A stretch of 64,000 nt of DNA from Lophium mytilinum (lineage: Eukaryota; Ascomycota; Dothideomycetes; Mytilinidiales; Mytilinidiaceae). The notes beneath the pieces are model-generated. The model made no database searches. It worked only from the letters and a program-made list of their open reading frames with translations, and was not told where the DNA came from. Shown piece by piece: positions 1-11,484 of the stretch; position 1 is the stretch's first letter; every line of letters starts with the position of its first letter. Location: NCBI GenBank assembly GCA_010093605.1, contig MU004186.1, positions 1,964,616 to 2,028,615 on the forward strand. The letters run 5' to 3'. The position numbers were made by a program, and so were the translations under genes.

Positions 1-803
1 CACAAAGCCCCGCTGATTGCCATTCTGTACTATGTGAAAAGTGCGCGTTTGTCTGAAAGGAGCGAAGTGGCCGCCGCGATAGGACACGCCGTTGGAGCTT
101 GCAATCTGCGAGTGGTAGTGCGACGCGATGGGCAAGGTACAACCAGGCAGACAGACGCTGTCAAGTTAATAGTCAACAGTCGTACTAACCCCTATTCTAG
201 TTTGACACAAAGCTTAAATCAGATGTCTGAACTGATTAGGCTGCCAGTAGTGTCTACGCACTTGCGCGTCTAGAGCGCCTGCATACTGACAGTTTGTAGG
301 CGCCGCACATAGACATTAAGACCGTAAAGTCGTTGTACGCTCGCTTAGCTCATCCACGAGACGTTACTCTCTTTCCACGCAAGTACAGGCACACAGACAG
401 GTACAAGTACAATACACAGGTCTCGCATGACTCTACTCGTCAACAAACCTCATTAAACGCAAGAATGGAGATCATCCCGCTCGCGGATTGTCCCGACAGG
501 GCTCTTCTCGGGCCCACTTACCACTCCGCGGGATCTCTAACCGACGTGGAGCCCAGCCCAGCCCAATCGCTCTCCATCCTCCCGTCGATGGAGAGACAGC
601 TAGATCGCTGGAAGCGCCGGAACAGTGCCGGCATAAGGCATGGTGAGTCGCGTCCCTGCGTCTTCTCGCACGAAGGATTCACGTGTTGGACGTGCTCCGT
701 TGCACGGCGCGCTCTGCCTTACCACCCCACGGAGGAAAGGGCTCTCTTGAAATCGCTCGCTGTAGAAATGTCAGATGATGTTTGTGACCCTCTGCAGTCG
801 ACA
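1..803. other. Window edge and 3' flank of OMA1; no gene supported
   Basis: A 171-codon open frame on the + strand (333-848) runs here and overlaps the last OMA1 exon. It has no recognisable domain, starts without a convincing context and has a scrambled composition, so I do not call it a gene. Nothing else structured was seen. Confidence 0.4.
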
Positions 804-2065
804 TCAGGAGTAGCACAAACCGTAGCTAGAGGTTGCGTGGCAGTCTGACAGGTCCTGTTTCTCACGCGCCTGTGGGAGCCTGGATGGAGTTAGTTGCGGA
901 AATAGAGGATGATGCCAATAGACGCGGGGGCGCGACGTACCACTCTTGAATCTTCTCCTGGCGATTGTGGTTTGAAGGGTGAGTAGAGAGGAATTGGGGG
1001 GGTTCGCCCTTTTGGGCTTGGGCCATGCGTTGCCAGAGGCGTACGGCGGCTTCGGGGTTGTAGCAGCTTTGTGCCATCATTAGGAGGCCGATGTAGTCGG
1101 CTTCTGCCTGTTGTGGCTTTAGTATCAATCACGAGCGTTACTGTTGACGATGGGAGATTGATATACCTCTTGCTTCCTGCCTCCAGGGCGAGCGACCACG
1201 AGGTCTGTAACAAGCCTACTGATACCTTCTGGTACCCCGATCGAGTAGCTTAGTATGATGTTTATCAAAAACAGCGGGAGTGCTTGGCTCATCCGCTCCG
1301 CTGTATGATGCGCAACATTATGCGCAATCTCGTGACCCAGCACCGCCGCAACTCCATCATCATCACCGCATATAGGAAGAATACCAGAAAAGACAAATAC
1401 CTTGCCGCTAAACCCTAATCATTAGCACAAGTCCAACCTCACTCGGCCAAAGCATACTGCTTACCCAGGAATAACAAAAGCATTCACCTCATCACTCTGT
1501 ATAACATGCACCTCCCACTCCTCCCCCTCCAGCCCCGACTGCGGAATCAGCCGCTCCAACACCCGCCTCACTTGTTGCGTCGCCGGATGCCACTCGGGTA
1601 GTATCCGCCCGCTGTATTCCTGCAAGATCTGCTGGTAGCCGGCTTCGCCTTGGGATTTCTCCCACTCGGAGCTTATGCAGTTGAAGCGGCGGCGGCCGGA
1701 TACCTGGACCAGACACCCCCATATCAGAAACAGGCAAATAAGACTTCAGAAATGGAAGAGGCGAGGCGTACCGGTACTGTTTCTAGGTTGAAGACGTAGA
1801 ATCCACCAGCTACAGTCGTCAACCCGCCCACCTCGCGGTAGAAGGTTGGGCGGGCGGCCCAGCGCTGCCATATGTTGCCTGAGCCGCCTTGGAAGCGCTG
1901 GTATTGTGGTCGGGCGGGCCTTTGCTGGCGGTAGAAGCGGTAGCCGGGGTTTTGGGGTTTGGGTTGTAGGAAGGTCTGGCGAGCGAGGGTTGATCGGTAT
2001 AGTGGGATGGTTGGAGGGGTGCGGATGGAGGACCAGAGGCCGCGGGAGAAGGAGGGTCGGAACAT
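804..2065 (-). CDS. oma1: OMA1, mitochondrial inner-membrane metalloendopeptidase (M48)
   Basis: This is a zinc protease of mitochondrial quality control that cleaves inner-membrane substrates under stress (known for the family). The model is five exons on the minus strand: 2065-1772, 1703-1465, 1407-1167, 1107-941 and 879-804, giving 338 aa, normal for fungal Oma1. All introns are GT..AG and 57-68 nt, and phases close exactly. The N-terminus is rich in Arg, Ser and Tyr and has no acidic residues over about 70 aa, consistent with a matrix-targeting presequence. A hydrophobic stretch follows near residues 80-95. The conserved VPVSGRRRFN block spans the first splice. The zinc site is HEIAH (His203, Glu204, His207), with the third ligand in AEADYIG (Glu260). 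THPSNHNR and a final WLPQAREK-type block match the family C-terminus and support the short last exon. The gene is divergent from the monooxygenase at 2571. Confidence 0.95.
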
Positions 2066-2570
2066 GGTGAAGAGTATGGCGGAAGACAGCTCCGGGATGT
2101 GATATAGGGGCCCAACGGGCTCAGTGCTGACCGGGCGATGGGTGAGGTTGAGTTCTTGGAAGAAGTTTTACCCCAGGTGGTGGAGGTTGGGGTTGAAGTA
2201 AAGCCACACTTTGTGGCACATAGCTTGAGCCACAGGTTCTTCCATCTCTGCGGAGTGCATTGCCGACAGCTCATCCGGATCCGGGAGACTCGGGCGATCT
2301 GCAACTTTATCACTCCTCTTTTTAATATCCACTCTACCTAGGTAACTCGCTATCCGGTTTGACTGCCGTTCTCGTAGCTTGAGGAATGTAGGCTTCCAAG
2401 ATGAGCCAAAACAATCGTTCCGTTCATAAGTCGCGAGTGTTGGCCTAAACTATTCAATTCCTTCCTTTGTTGTATTACTTCCCCGCACTTTTATCTTGTC
2501 TTCGACTCTTTCAACGTCTCATTTCGATCTCAGAACTAGCTTAGTGTCGCGAGAAAGATAGACCACTAAC

Positions 2571-4007
2571 ATGGATCTCCACATTGCAATCATTGGCGCA
2601 GGTAACTATGCTACCTGTCTACTGTCAACTTCTCAATTCGTTATTCACACTCGACAGGTATGGGTGGACTGGCCTGTGCCTTAGCATTATCGAAACGAGG
2701 CTTCAAGAACATCGACGTCTATGAATCTGCTTCGAATCTGGGCTTCGTTGGAGCAGGAATTCAACTAGCTCCCAATATGGCTCGAATCTTAGACCGCCTG
2801 GGGGTGTGGAAGGACATTGAAAAGGAAGCGGTTGATCTCAAGGAGACCAGTATACGACGTGAGAGCCCGTCCACTCTACAGGTTAGCACAAAAACGTTGA
2901 CGCTTGAAAGAGGGCGACACGGACAACGAACTCGGCCATGTAGACCTCCGCTATATCCGTTCGACCTATGGCTACCCACACATGGTTGGTCACCGTGCTT
3001 CCCTCGCCGGTGCTCTCTTCGCTGGCTGTCAACGGGAACCTAGTATCACTTTCCACTTCTCCGCCACCGTCGAATCTGTTCAAAGCTTCTCCCCGAAACC
3101 AACCTTCACAGTCAAACCACGTAATGGCGATCTCTACCAAGTAACGTGTGATGTCCTCCTCGCCGCCGACGGGGTCAAGTCCCTCACCCGCTCCAAGCTC
3201 CTAGCAGACCTCAACATTCACGCCGAGATCCAAGACACTAACCAAGCCGCCTACCGCATCATGCTCACCCGCGCGCAAGTCTCGCACGACCCGGAGCTCC
3301 TCGCGCTCATCAACGGCGACAACGTGACCCGCTGGATCGGCGAGAAGCGCCACATCATCGCCTACCCGGTCTCCAGCAAGGAGATCTACAACATCAGCAC
3401 TGTGCAGCCGGACACGAACTTCGCCGCCGCGCCCTCGGCGACGTATACGACCAAAGGCTCCAAGGACAGCATGCTGAAGATCTTTGCCGACTTTTGCCCG
3501 AAGATCCAGCGCATGCTGGCGCTGGTGCCGGATGGCGAGGTGTGTGAGTGGAAGTTGAGAGTGCATAGTCCGTTGCCGACGTGGGTGCATGGGTGCGTGG
3601 CGCTGGTTGGGGATGCGTGTCATCCTACCCTCCCACATCTAGCACAAGGCGCGGCTCAAGCTATCGAGGATGCGGCTGTCCTGGCTGTGGTGCTCGCGAA
3701 GTGTCCAGATTCGTCGCCGGCGTCGCTGAATAAAGCGTTGAGAGTGTACGAGGCAGTGAGAAAGGAGCGGGCTGAGACCCTTGTCGAACTCGCGGCGCAG
3801 TCCGGTCGAGCGCTACATCTAGGTGATGGTGCCGCGAAAGCGGAGAGGGATAGGGCGTTTGCTGCGTTGAAGGAAAAGAAAGGAGGGGGTGTGCCTGATA
3901 AATGGGCTGATGCGGAGGTTCAGAAGAAGATATATGGATTCGATTGCATGAATGTTGCAGAGGAGGAGTTTGAGAAGCTGTTTCAGGGCCTCAAAGCTCA
4001 TGTATAG
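2571..4007 (+). CDS. FAD-dependent monooxygenase, salicylate hydroxylase-like
   Basis: This is a group A flavoprotein monooxygenase that would hydroxylate an aromatic substrate using NAD(P)H and O2. The exact substrate cannot be read from sequence. Three exons (2571-2601, 2658-2858, 2911-4007) give 442 aa. The first exon is only 31 nt and encodes the start of the Rossmann fold. The dinucleotide-binding GAGMGG motif (residues 9-14) is split by intron 1. Intron 2 (52 nt) restores the family block SIRQGDTDNELGHVDLRY. A DG-type motif (LLAADGVKS) follows, then the GD motif LVGDACHPTLP (Asp312) that contacts the FAD ribityl chain. There is no signal peptide, so a cytosolic enzyme is expected. It is divergent from OMA1 with about 500 bp between the starts. 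No catabolic cluster partner is adjacent. Confidence 0.9.
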
Positions 4008-4960
4008 GTAGGCTTATGACACTATTAAAGATCTTAAGAAAGTCGACGAGGCACTTGTTCATGTTTCTTTCGAGGTTCTGTCCCACGTGACTAGCAGAGG
4101 TTGTAAAAAATCTTGGAACCTTGGAACCATCTCAACTTACTTCTATGGTCGTCTAACGGAAGATCTTGTGGATCTACGTGTTCCCAAGAGTCGCTCTATG
4201 GGAGGGCCCACCTCTACTGCGTCGGTCGTTTTCGTACTTATTATTCCTATGAATCGCAACGATTCCTGCCATACATCAAGCCTCACAAGATCATTTTCAG
4301 AACTAGAATATACTCCCTCTAGTTCACTAGGTCATGAATATGCTAGGTAAGGTAAGTGCCGAGCTTTCTTTGTTCTAGATAAAACTATAGGCTTCTGATA
4401 TCACCTGACGTCACGTGCCCTCTATCTCATTCTTTTCCTCCACTTCCCTGACTTTGTAGGAAATCTACCCTGTGTAATCCCTAAAGGTAGTCTCTTGAAA
4501 CTGTTGTTCAGATTATTTTACTTACACTCCTTATTTCTCTACCACAGTTCATACAGAATCAAAGTCTCCACAATGTCGGAATCTTTCTCTTTGTCACTTC
4601 CTTCATACTTCACGGTCGGTACTGCCAATTTCTTCTCTTCGATATAGATAAGTCGCCCTGCGTGACTTGTAGTTGACCACAGAGAGGCATCGTCGCTTTC
4701 TCCATCCTCTCGAATTGATAATCACATGATCCCCCTTTTTATAAGAAATTCGAGCAGCTTGCCCCCGTTTCGGTGCAGCAGTTGCCTCTACTACGCTCTC
4801 CAACTAGCCTTGAGAGGTTTCCTATCCTTCTTTCTACAGTCATAAACACCCAAGTCTCTGTGTTGGATGCTCTTCAATATTCACGTTATCAGTTCGGTTT
4901 AATCTAGGTAAATCTAAACGGCATGTGTTGGTCATCTATGAATAAGCGCGACAGCGACTT
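4008..4960. other. Intergenic region, no gene seen
   Basis: This is an AT-rich spacer between the monooxygenase and the F-box gene. It has only short open frames without domain signal. From about 4961 it grades into degenerate copies of the minisatellite that follows. Confidence 0.5.
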
Positions 4961-5374
4961 CTTTCGCACCTCTGCTATCAAGTGGAGTGCTAATTTTATG
5001 ATTTTTTCTACTGCTAAAGTGATATCTAATTCATTTGAAATGAGTTTACGGCGTAAAGAAACCCCCCTCTTTCTTGAAATACTTCTCTCGCACCTCTGCT
5101 TTTAAGCGGAGTGCTGATATTATGAATTAATGTGAACATGAATAAAACTCGTAATGAAACCCCCCTCTTTCTTGAACTACCTCTCTCGCACCTCTGCTTT
5201 CAAGCGGAGTGCTGATATTATGAGTTAATGTGAACATGAATAAAACTCGTAAAGAAACCCCCCCCTTTTCTTGAACTACCTCTCTCGCACCTCTGCTTTC
5301 AAGCGGAGTGCTGATATTATGAGTTAATGTGAACATGAATTAAACTCGTAAAGAAACCCCCCTCTTTCTTGAAC
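4961..5374. repeat. 98-99 bp minisatellite, three full units plus partials
   Basis: Full units lie at 5053-5150, 5151-5248 and 5249-5347, with a partial fourth at 5348-5374. The units are nearly identical. Each begins GTAAAGAAACCCCCC, carries TCTCGCACCTCTGCTTT and ends AACATGAATAAAACTC. A more diverged unit, recognisable by the CGCACCTCTGCT core, covers 4961-5052. The array stops about 18 bp before the stop codon of the minus-strand F-box gene, so it probably forms that gene's 3' UTR. Confidence 0.9.
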
Positions 5375-5392
5375 TCGACCAGCGCAGCCAAC

Positions 5393-7312
5393 TCACGGCC
5401 AGCCATTCATGTCGGTATCTTCCAGGTATATCCCTTCACCTTTGGGAGTCTCCGGACTCAGCGAGTCCTCCCTTAGGGCGCGCGAAGGCCACTGGTCGAG
5501 CTTCTTCCATCGAGCCCAACGCAGTGGTGGAGGGGCTAGCGGTCCCAATGGCAAGTACGGAGAATAGACGGCATCGCCCTGCAGGTCCGGGTTGATGTAG
5601 CCGTGCGGCGCTAATCTCTTTTGGAATGAATCCCACAGCTCTACTTTGATGCCATCAAAAGCGCACCGCTTGGCGAATGCGGCCAGGCGAGTGTTCATCT
5701 TGATATCCTTGATGAGGTTGTTCCTGTCCGCTTCGTTTTTGAAGGGATGTGATGAGATGGTAGGGAGGGCAAAGAGATAGACGCATAACCCTACGATTGA
5801 CAGATTTGGTAGGTCATTGCAAAGTGACTTTGCGACCCTTACAAGTGTGGACTTGTAGTCGGCATCCCGGTGGTGTAACCAGGAAGAGGATATGTATAAG
5901 GTCTGGAGGCTCGATGGTAGAAGGTCTTTCAATGGATGAGGGGTCCCATCTGGCCAGAGCAGTGCTTCCATCGGTATTATAAGAGACGTCAGGCTGGTCA
6001 TGGAGCCGAGTGAGTCACTAGAATAGAGGTCCGGAAGCAGCCAGCTATCATAATCTTCGATTTTGGGATGAGCTCCACCCTTGCAGTTCAGATGCAGCAT
6101 CTCGAGAGAGGATGTATGCCCAGCAAGAGTAAAGGATGGAACTCCAAACCAAGATGTTCGTGAAACACAGGGATTGATGACACGTCCAATGTCGAGGCGA
6201 AGAGATGTTAACGCCTTGCATGATCTGATAGTAGAAGATAGAGTGAATTGGCCGATGGAGTTTCCAGTGATGGTAAGGTATTTGATCGGAGAGGTTCCAT
6301 ATGTGCATTCCCAGAGTGCGCTTTCGAGCCAGACTTTTGGAAGTTGGTACTGATACTGGGTCCCACTGATTTCGAGGGTACGTAAGGTTGGTAGACAAAA
6401 TATTGAAGACAACTTGTGTATGCCGATCCCGTTGACGTTGACTGAGAGGTGATGGAGGAAGGAGAAATGATGAGCTTTCCCACATAAAGTCCCTTGAGCG
6501 ACCCCTCTTAGTAGAGGTAACCACCTATGCGTAGTATCAGGATAGGTCTGTACCCCATGGCAGGGCATAGTGGATCGAATATCGAGGTGGCGAAGGTTCA
6601 GTGTCCGGGAGATCAACAGTGCTAGCTCAACGCCGTTATCGCATTCTTGGTCGTAGCAGCCCTCATCTTCAGCAAGCCTTTCTTCATAAGTCCTTAGGAT
6701 TTCTATATCCAGTTCCTCCCAGTGTTTACGAATCTCTTGCTGTTCTTGTGGGGTGAACTTGACGGGGTTTTTCCTTGAGGTTGAAGGTGGGTGTTGCACA
6801 ACGACCTTGCGCACGTAATGGGCTAGTCCCGAGTCTTGAAGTATCGTGCGGCGGAAGGGCCCAGATGAATGACTATAGTAGTGATCAATTTGCTGATATA
6901 GGACGGGTAGCGCCAAGCGCGACAGTTGACGAGTTGCTGACAGCAGTCCCCATCCTGCGAAGGGCAAAGCGCTGCCTGATTTTTCGACTGTGTGGGTTAC
7001 TATCAAGTCCAGGAGCTCTTCTGGAAGGTCAGTGAGTACAGTCTTAGACAAAGTGTGCGTAGCCGCCGAATCGTCGTCCGAGTCATCCTTTGACAGTCGA
7101 GGGCTTTTACTTGGATCCCGTGCCGTTTCAGAATCCAAACTTCCCACTTCAGGTTCTGTCGATCTCGGTCGCTTTTTGTGCAGCCTCTGAGTTTCCGTCT
7201 GACGTTTCCGTTTGAGGAGTGACTTGTGAGTTGAGATAGCCTCAGGTTTGTGGTTGAGCGCTCGAGGTGAAAGTCTCGAGCGGAGATTGTAACGTCTGGT
7301 TTGTGGGGACAT
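5393..7312 (-). CDS. F-box domain protein with LRR-like C-terminal region
   Basis: This is an intronless 639-aa frame. The N-terminal 75 residues are basic and low in complexity (RRYNLRSRLSPR, then Lys/Arg and Asp/Ser runs). An F-box-like helix pair follows, starting LTDLPEELLDLIVTHT at about residue 92. F-boxes normally dock on Skp1 in SCF ubiquitin ligases. The rest contains irregular leucine-rich segments (LNLRHLDIRST, LPTLRTLEISG, IKYLTITGNSI, LTSLRLDIG, LEMLHLNCKGG) that resemble the LRR-like substrate domains of fungal F-box proteins. No catalytic motif is present. The stop at 5393-5395 lies just beside the 98-bp minisatellite. Such genes are highly expanded and lineage-specific in filamentous fungi, and the target is unknown. 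Confidence 0.8.
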   Translation of the reverse strand: MSPQTRRYNLRSRLSPRALNHKPEAISTHKSLLKRKRQTETQRLHKKRPRSTEPEVGSLDSETARDPSKSPRLSKDDSDDDSAATHTLSKTVLTDLPEELLDLIVTHTVEKSGSALPFAGWGLLSATRQLSRLALPVLYQQIDHYYSHSSGPFRRTILQDSGLAHYVRKVVVQHPPSTSRKNPVKFTPQEQQEIRKHWEELDIEILRTYEERLAEDEGCYDQECDNGVELALLISRTLNLRHLDIRSTMPCHGVQTYPDTTHRWLPLLRGVAQGTLCGKAHHFSFLHHLSVNVNGIGIHKLSSIFCLPTLRTLEISGTQYQYQLPKVWLESALWECTYGTSPIKYLTITGNSIGQFTLSSTIRSCKALTSLRLDIGRVINPCVSRTSWFGVPSFTLAGHTSSLEMLHLNCKGGAHPKIEDYDSWLLPDLYSSDSLGSMTSLTSLIIPMEALLWPDGTPHPLKDLLPSSLQTLYISSSWLHHRDADYKSTLVRVAKSLCNDLPNLSIVGLCVYLFALPTISSHPFKNEADRNNLIKDIKMNTRLAAFAKRCAFDGIKVELWDSFQKRLAPHGYINPDLQGDAVYSPYLPLGPLAPPPLRWARWKKLDQWPSRALREDSLSPETPKGEGIYLEDTDMNGWP

Positions 7313-7904
7313 TGACTAGGCATGTGGCTTGAGTGGTTATTTCTGAAGAGCTAGGAAGTGTAAGATAATAAGTGTAGAGGTCGGACTGTTGAGGTATTTT
7401 GGTATACATAATTCATACGCGAGAGTGCGTATATAATAGTTACTAAGTTTGGAACCATGGTACTACCGAATCCACTTTTCACGATTCGCCACCACAGGAA
7501 AACAACCAATCCATCAAATGATTTCCATTCCGTCCGTTTCCACCTCATTCGAAACTCACGATTTGACAACTTGCATATAGTGAGTTGGAAGAGTCCGTGG
7601 CGGCTAATGCCGAAATGGCTGGACGATGCTGAAGATAATTGCAGATAATGAAAAGAACACCATGAGAGCACTGAACATGGAGGAATGACAACAGAACAAG
7701 TGCAGTGACTAGGATAAAGTCATGAAGCAACGCGATTCTCTTTCTACTTCGGTCTGAAAGAGACTGTATAGAACCTGGTCTTCATATTCGGACTCAGGCA
7801 TGACGTTCAAGGTCTTTGAAGTATGGTCTAGCTTCATGTTGCGCTTGCACTGCCACGTGCGGTGATGATCAAGATTCACACAGTTTATCCGCTTTTTCAC
7901 GCTG
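7313..7904. other. Intergenic region, no gene seen
   Basis: This is the upstream region of the F-box gene and the 3' flank of the dehydrogenase, both on the minus strand. Only short antisense frames are present and none looks coding. Confidence 0.5.
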
Positions 7905-8840
7905 TCAAAAACCGTGCGTCTTCAATTCCGTCTCGGTCCAGTCCCACAGTGAGTCTACCATTTCCGGATCATTCATCAACGGTCTTCCTTCATGCTCCTT
8001 AGCGACAGGGTAGTACAAGGCGCCGTTCTGGACATCTGCGCTCGTTGCTGTGCTTGCCCAAAGTTGGCCATGCGCTCCTACAGAAACGTCGGCAAAGGCG
8101 AGTCTCATGAGCAGAAGGATCGGTTTAAAGCGCGGGTAGGTGGCATACAATCTAGCCGAAAGGCCTGTTTGAACGCCGCCAGGATGGACGGCGACGCTTT
8201 TGATCTGCGGATAGTGCTTCGCCAGTCCTTTCGTGAAGTACACATTGGCGAGCTTGGAGTGTCCATAGCATGTCAGTGGGCCGGTCGACTCCATGTCTGT
8301 CTTGACCTTGTCGAGTAGCAAACCGGCCTTAGGGGCGAAAAGCTCTTGAGAGTTGGAAGTCAAATTGATAATTCGGACATCGCTGTCTTGCTCCGCAGCT
8401 GTCTTTTCGAGAACAGGCATTAACAGCCTCGTCAAGAGGGCGTGGCCGACGTGATTCGTGCCGAATTGCATTTCATAGCCTTCTTTTGTGACGCCACGGG
8501 GTCCTGCCATGATTCCACCGTTGTTCATCAGGATGTCAAGTCGATCATTCTCAGCTAGGAAATTCTGGCTTGCGCTCTTTAAGGAGTCAAATGATGTAAG
8601 GTCGAACTCTAGGAAGGCGATGTTGGCATTGGGCAATGACTGCTTGATCTCTGCAATGGCATCGGTTGCCTTCTTCTCGCTGCGAGCTCCCATGTAAACT
8701 TTCGCACCATGTTTGGCAAATTGTCGTACAGATTCTTTTCCGAGTCCATTGTTGCCGCCAGTCACAAGGATGACCTTGCTCGATAGGTCCGGGATATCTG
8801 TGTCGGGTTTGAAGGTAATTCCGCCACCAAAACCGAACAT
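7905..8840 (-). CDS. Short-chain dehydrogenase/reductase (retinol dehydrogenase/WWOX-like)
   Basis: This is a 311-aa intronless NAD(P)-dependent oxidoreductase with a Rossmann fold. The cofactor-binding glycine motif is TGGNNGLG (residues 27-34), preceded by the beta strand KVILV. An NNGG motif (ILMNNGGIM) follows, then the catalytic pair YGHSK (YxxxK), with the upstream serine in INLTSNSQ. The arrangement and the N-terminal FKPDTDIPDLSSK lead are typical of the fungal SDR group annotated as retinol dehydrogenase or WW-domain oxidoreductase relatives. These act on lipid or alcohol substrates. The actual substrate is not predictable. There is no membrane segment or targeting peptide. It is divergent from MTG1, with 888 bp between the starts. 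Confidence 0.92.
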   Translation of the reverse strand: MFGFGGGITFKPDTDIPDLSSKVILVTGGNNGLGKESVRQFAKHGAKVYMGARSEKKATDAIAEIKQSLPNANIAFLEFDLTSFDSLKSASQNFLAENDRLDILMNNGGIMAGPRGVTKEGYEMQFGTNHVGHALLTRLLMPVLEKTAAEQDSDVRIINLTSNSQELFAPKAGLLLDKVKTDMESTGPLTCYGHSKLANVYFTKGLAKHYPQIKSVAVHPGGVQTGLSARLYATYPRFKPILLLMRLAFADVSVGAHGQLWASTATSADVQNGALYYPVAKEHEGRPLMNDPEMVDSLWDWTETELKTHGF

Positions 8841-9728
8841 ATTGAAGTGCTTTTCAAGTTTAAATTTCTTGACAACAAGTTGATCGTATCTTTAAGTGAT
8901 CGCCGATGAGCGGTAGCTGAGTGTTTAATCTAGAAATGCATAAAGGCCTGCAAACATATAAGTATGATCTAGGCGGACCAAATACTATCCGTCTCGAGCT
9001 ATCGCGCTGCAGTCTCGCAAGAGAAGGCCCGTTAGCGAGACAGCGAGAGCCCGAGTGGTCATCGGATTTAACTCTGGTATTCATCCGTACTTGCCTGTGA
9101 AGAAGAAGAAAGGATTGATAGGATCGGAAATGCGCCAATTGGGTTCAACAAGTCGGTACAATTGATGCACCGTCTCCTTTCCCAATCAAGTTCACGCCTC
9201 TCGAGTTGGCACAGCCTGGGTGGATTTGGAGATTATAGAGCATCTTAGCGAAGGCTTCAATAAAAACGAGTTACAGACGCCTAGCCAGCCTGGCACACCA
9301 GAAAACCGAGCCGCGATGACACCTGGAGGAGTCTGCTGAGTAAAGCGATCAGGAATACGGCTCAAGAGCTATGAAGTCGAAGGGTGGTAGCCCGAGAGAC
9401 ATCGTCTTGCGTCGGTCATTTGCTGAGCAAAACCTGATGGAAAGCTTATCGCTGTATACATGGCGCGGTGTTGTTACGAAGGAGACAATGTCGACGGCTT
9501 GAATATATTTGGAAGTGCGTGGCTGGTATGTTGTTTCCGTGCCTAGGTGTGGTTTTCAGGTTGAGGGGGGCCCTGGGGGCGAGGGACCGAAGCAAGTAAG
9601 AGTGAGCTTGGACCACGTACCTATACATTACTTCACTTGGCAAAGTCATTTGAAGGCAGCGAGTATTCACGACAGCGCCGATGAACCCGCCGCATACAAG
9701 TACATATCCAGGATGATGGACAGCAACT
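8841..9728. other. Divergent promoter region between SDR and MTG1
   Basis: This 888-bp spacer is shared by two divergent genes. On the minus strand a TATA-like stretch (ATATAAG reads on the + strand near 8957) lies about 115 bp upstream of the SDR start. No gene is visible. Confidence 0.4.
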
Positions 9729-10818
9729 ATGTCGTCCCAATTCCTCCCCCGAGTCGTCTTCCCGACGCTGGACTCGCTGCCGCGATCCTACTTCCTCGGC
9801 CATCACAAAGCGGGTCTTACGAAGATGAAGACAATGCTTAATACTATAGACCTGATAATCGAATGTCGCGACTACCGAGTACCTCTCACGTCAAGGAATC
9901 CGCTTTTCGAAGCTAGCTTAGCTGGTAGACAGCGCCTCATAGTTTACACGAAGAAAGACTTGGGAAGCCACCACAAGACGGCAGACTTAAAGGTACCTTT
10001 CTAATACTTTTTGGCTCGAGTAATTGGACGATTGCTAACAACTCTGATAGCGTGAGCAGATTATAACGCAATGGCATGCGCCTTCACCCGTCCTATTCTC
10101 CGACCACAAAGACCGCCGCGACGTCCGCCGCGTCCTCGAATTCGCCCGCGAGTTCGCCGACCGCACAATGTCTCTCACCGGCCTACGATTGATGGTTGTT
10201 GGGATGCCCAACGTTGGAAAGTCTTCCCTTTTGAATGCGCTGCGTATGCAGGGCGTTGGGAAGGGCAAAGCGGCTTTCACAGGAGCCCAGCCAGGAGTAA
10301 CAAGGAAGATAACTACGGGGGTCCGAATTATTGAAAGCTCTGAGCAATCAGAGGGGGTTTTCCTGGTCGACACGCCTGGTGTCTTTATACCGTATGTTCC
10401 GGACGCCGAGGCGATGCTCAAGCTTGCCTTGTGTGGTAATATCAAGGACAACATTATCTCTCCGACGACTCAAGCCGACTACCTGCTATACCACATGAAC
10501 GTCCAATCTCCCGACCTTTACGCCGAATACCACCCACCCACAAATGAGGTTATGGATCTGCTGAGCGCGGTCGCGGTGAAGACGGGAAGGCTGCAAAAAG
10601 GTGGTACTCCCGATGCCGAGTCGTCTGCTTTGTGGCTGATTCAACGGTGGCGGACTGGCAATTTTGGACGGTTCTTGCTTGATAAGGTCACGGAAGATGC
10701 ACTCGAGATGGCTAAGTTGGAGGAGACCAATCAAGTCCCGAGCTTCCACCAGGCAAAGAAAGCAGATAAGGAACTCAGAAGGGCCAGGTCGAGGAGTCGC
10801 AATATGGATGTAAGCTGA
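9729..10818 (+). CDS. mtg1: Mtg1, mitochondrial ribosome-assembly GTPase (YlqF/RbgA family)
   Basis: This is a circularly permuted GTPase that assists assembly of the large mitochondrial ribosomal subunit (known for Mtg1/RbgA). Two exons (9729-9992 and 10051-10818) are separated by a 58-nt intron and give 343 aa. The circular order is visible: the G4-type motif TKKD (residues 74-77) precedes the P-loop GMPNVGKSS (from 139), which is followed by DTPGV (G3). The start at 9729 is chosen because the sequence from MSSQFLPRVVFP onward matches the family N-terminus. An ATG 13 bp upstream, at 9716, is in another frame. Downstream of G3 the helical C-terminal region (ALWLIQRWRTGNFGRF) is conserved. 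The last 25 residues are basic and rich in Arg and Ser. It is convergent with MED20. Confidence 0.95.
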
Positions 10819-11484
10819 AGCTAGGAGGGACGGCTTTCAACTTTCATTTTGCCAAAGTTCTCCCTCCGCCATTCACGCTAGATTGGGGGTCACTGCTTCA
10901 GAGAAATCTCAGTGGCGCGGTGAGGGGCACAGGTCATGCAATGAAACCTGGCCTACTGAGGCGAGAGGTAATGCTGAATATAGCATTCACATTCATCGCC
11001 TATGTTACGCCTAAAGCGACAAGCACCGGCACCAAGAAGTATACAAGTTTTCAGATGCATGTTTTAAGGAGAGGACCACAGCGCTGTTGCAGCTGTTGGT
11101 TGGAATGTTGAAACCTCAAACAGTATTGGATGACACAAGCTGTTAGGACAACGAGATATAGCCCGTCTGTAGCCTATACCAGATGAATCAACCCCCTCCT
11201 GAGAGAGGCTATGGGTTTCTGTATTTCAACACCCTTCGCGCCATCCAACAAATAGAAAGAACTGTTCAGAACGAATCTTAGAATTTAAATTTTCGAGGAT
11301 GTAAAACTGTAATACAGGAACGTGATTTTGCTGTAAACACGCCTTTTGAAGATATCATGCCTGATTGTCCATAGACTAAAGCGGCAACTGTCACCGCCTT
11401 TCCACTCTCAAGTCATGCTTCATTCCGCGTGATCCCAATAGCGCCCCCTCAGCCTGGCAATTCAAATAACTCCGAGCGCAATGC
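10819..11484. other. Convergent 3' region of MTG1 and MED20
   Basis: This 666-bp region lies between two converging genes. Only short unsupported frames are seen. It presumably contains both 3' UTRs. Confidence 0.5.

Noticed and set aside
333-848. 171-codon + strand open frame
   Set aside because: No domain, overlaps the antisense OMA1 last exon, composition looks random.
1819-2313. 164-codon minus frame overlapping OMA1 exon 1
   Set aside because: It is another frame of the OMA1 presequence exon; Ser/Pro-rich content is a by-product of that exon's codons.
5053-5374. CRISPR-like array
   Set aside because: Units are 98-99 bp and contiguous with no variable spacers, in a eukaryotic genome; it is a minisatellite.
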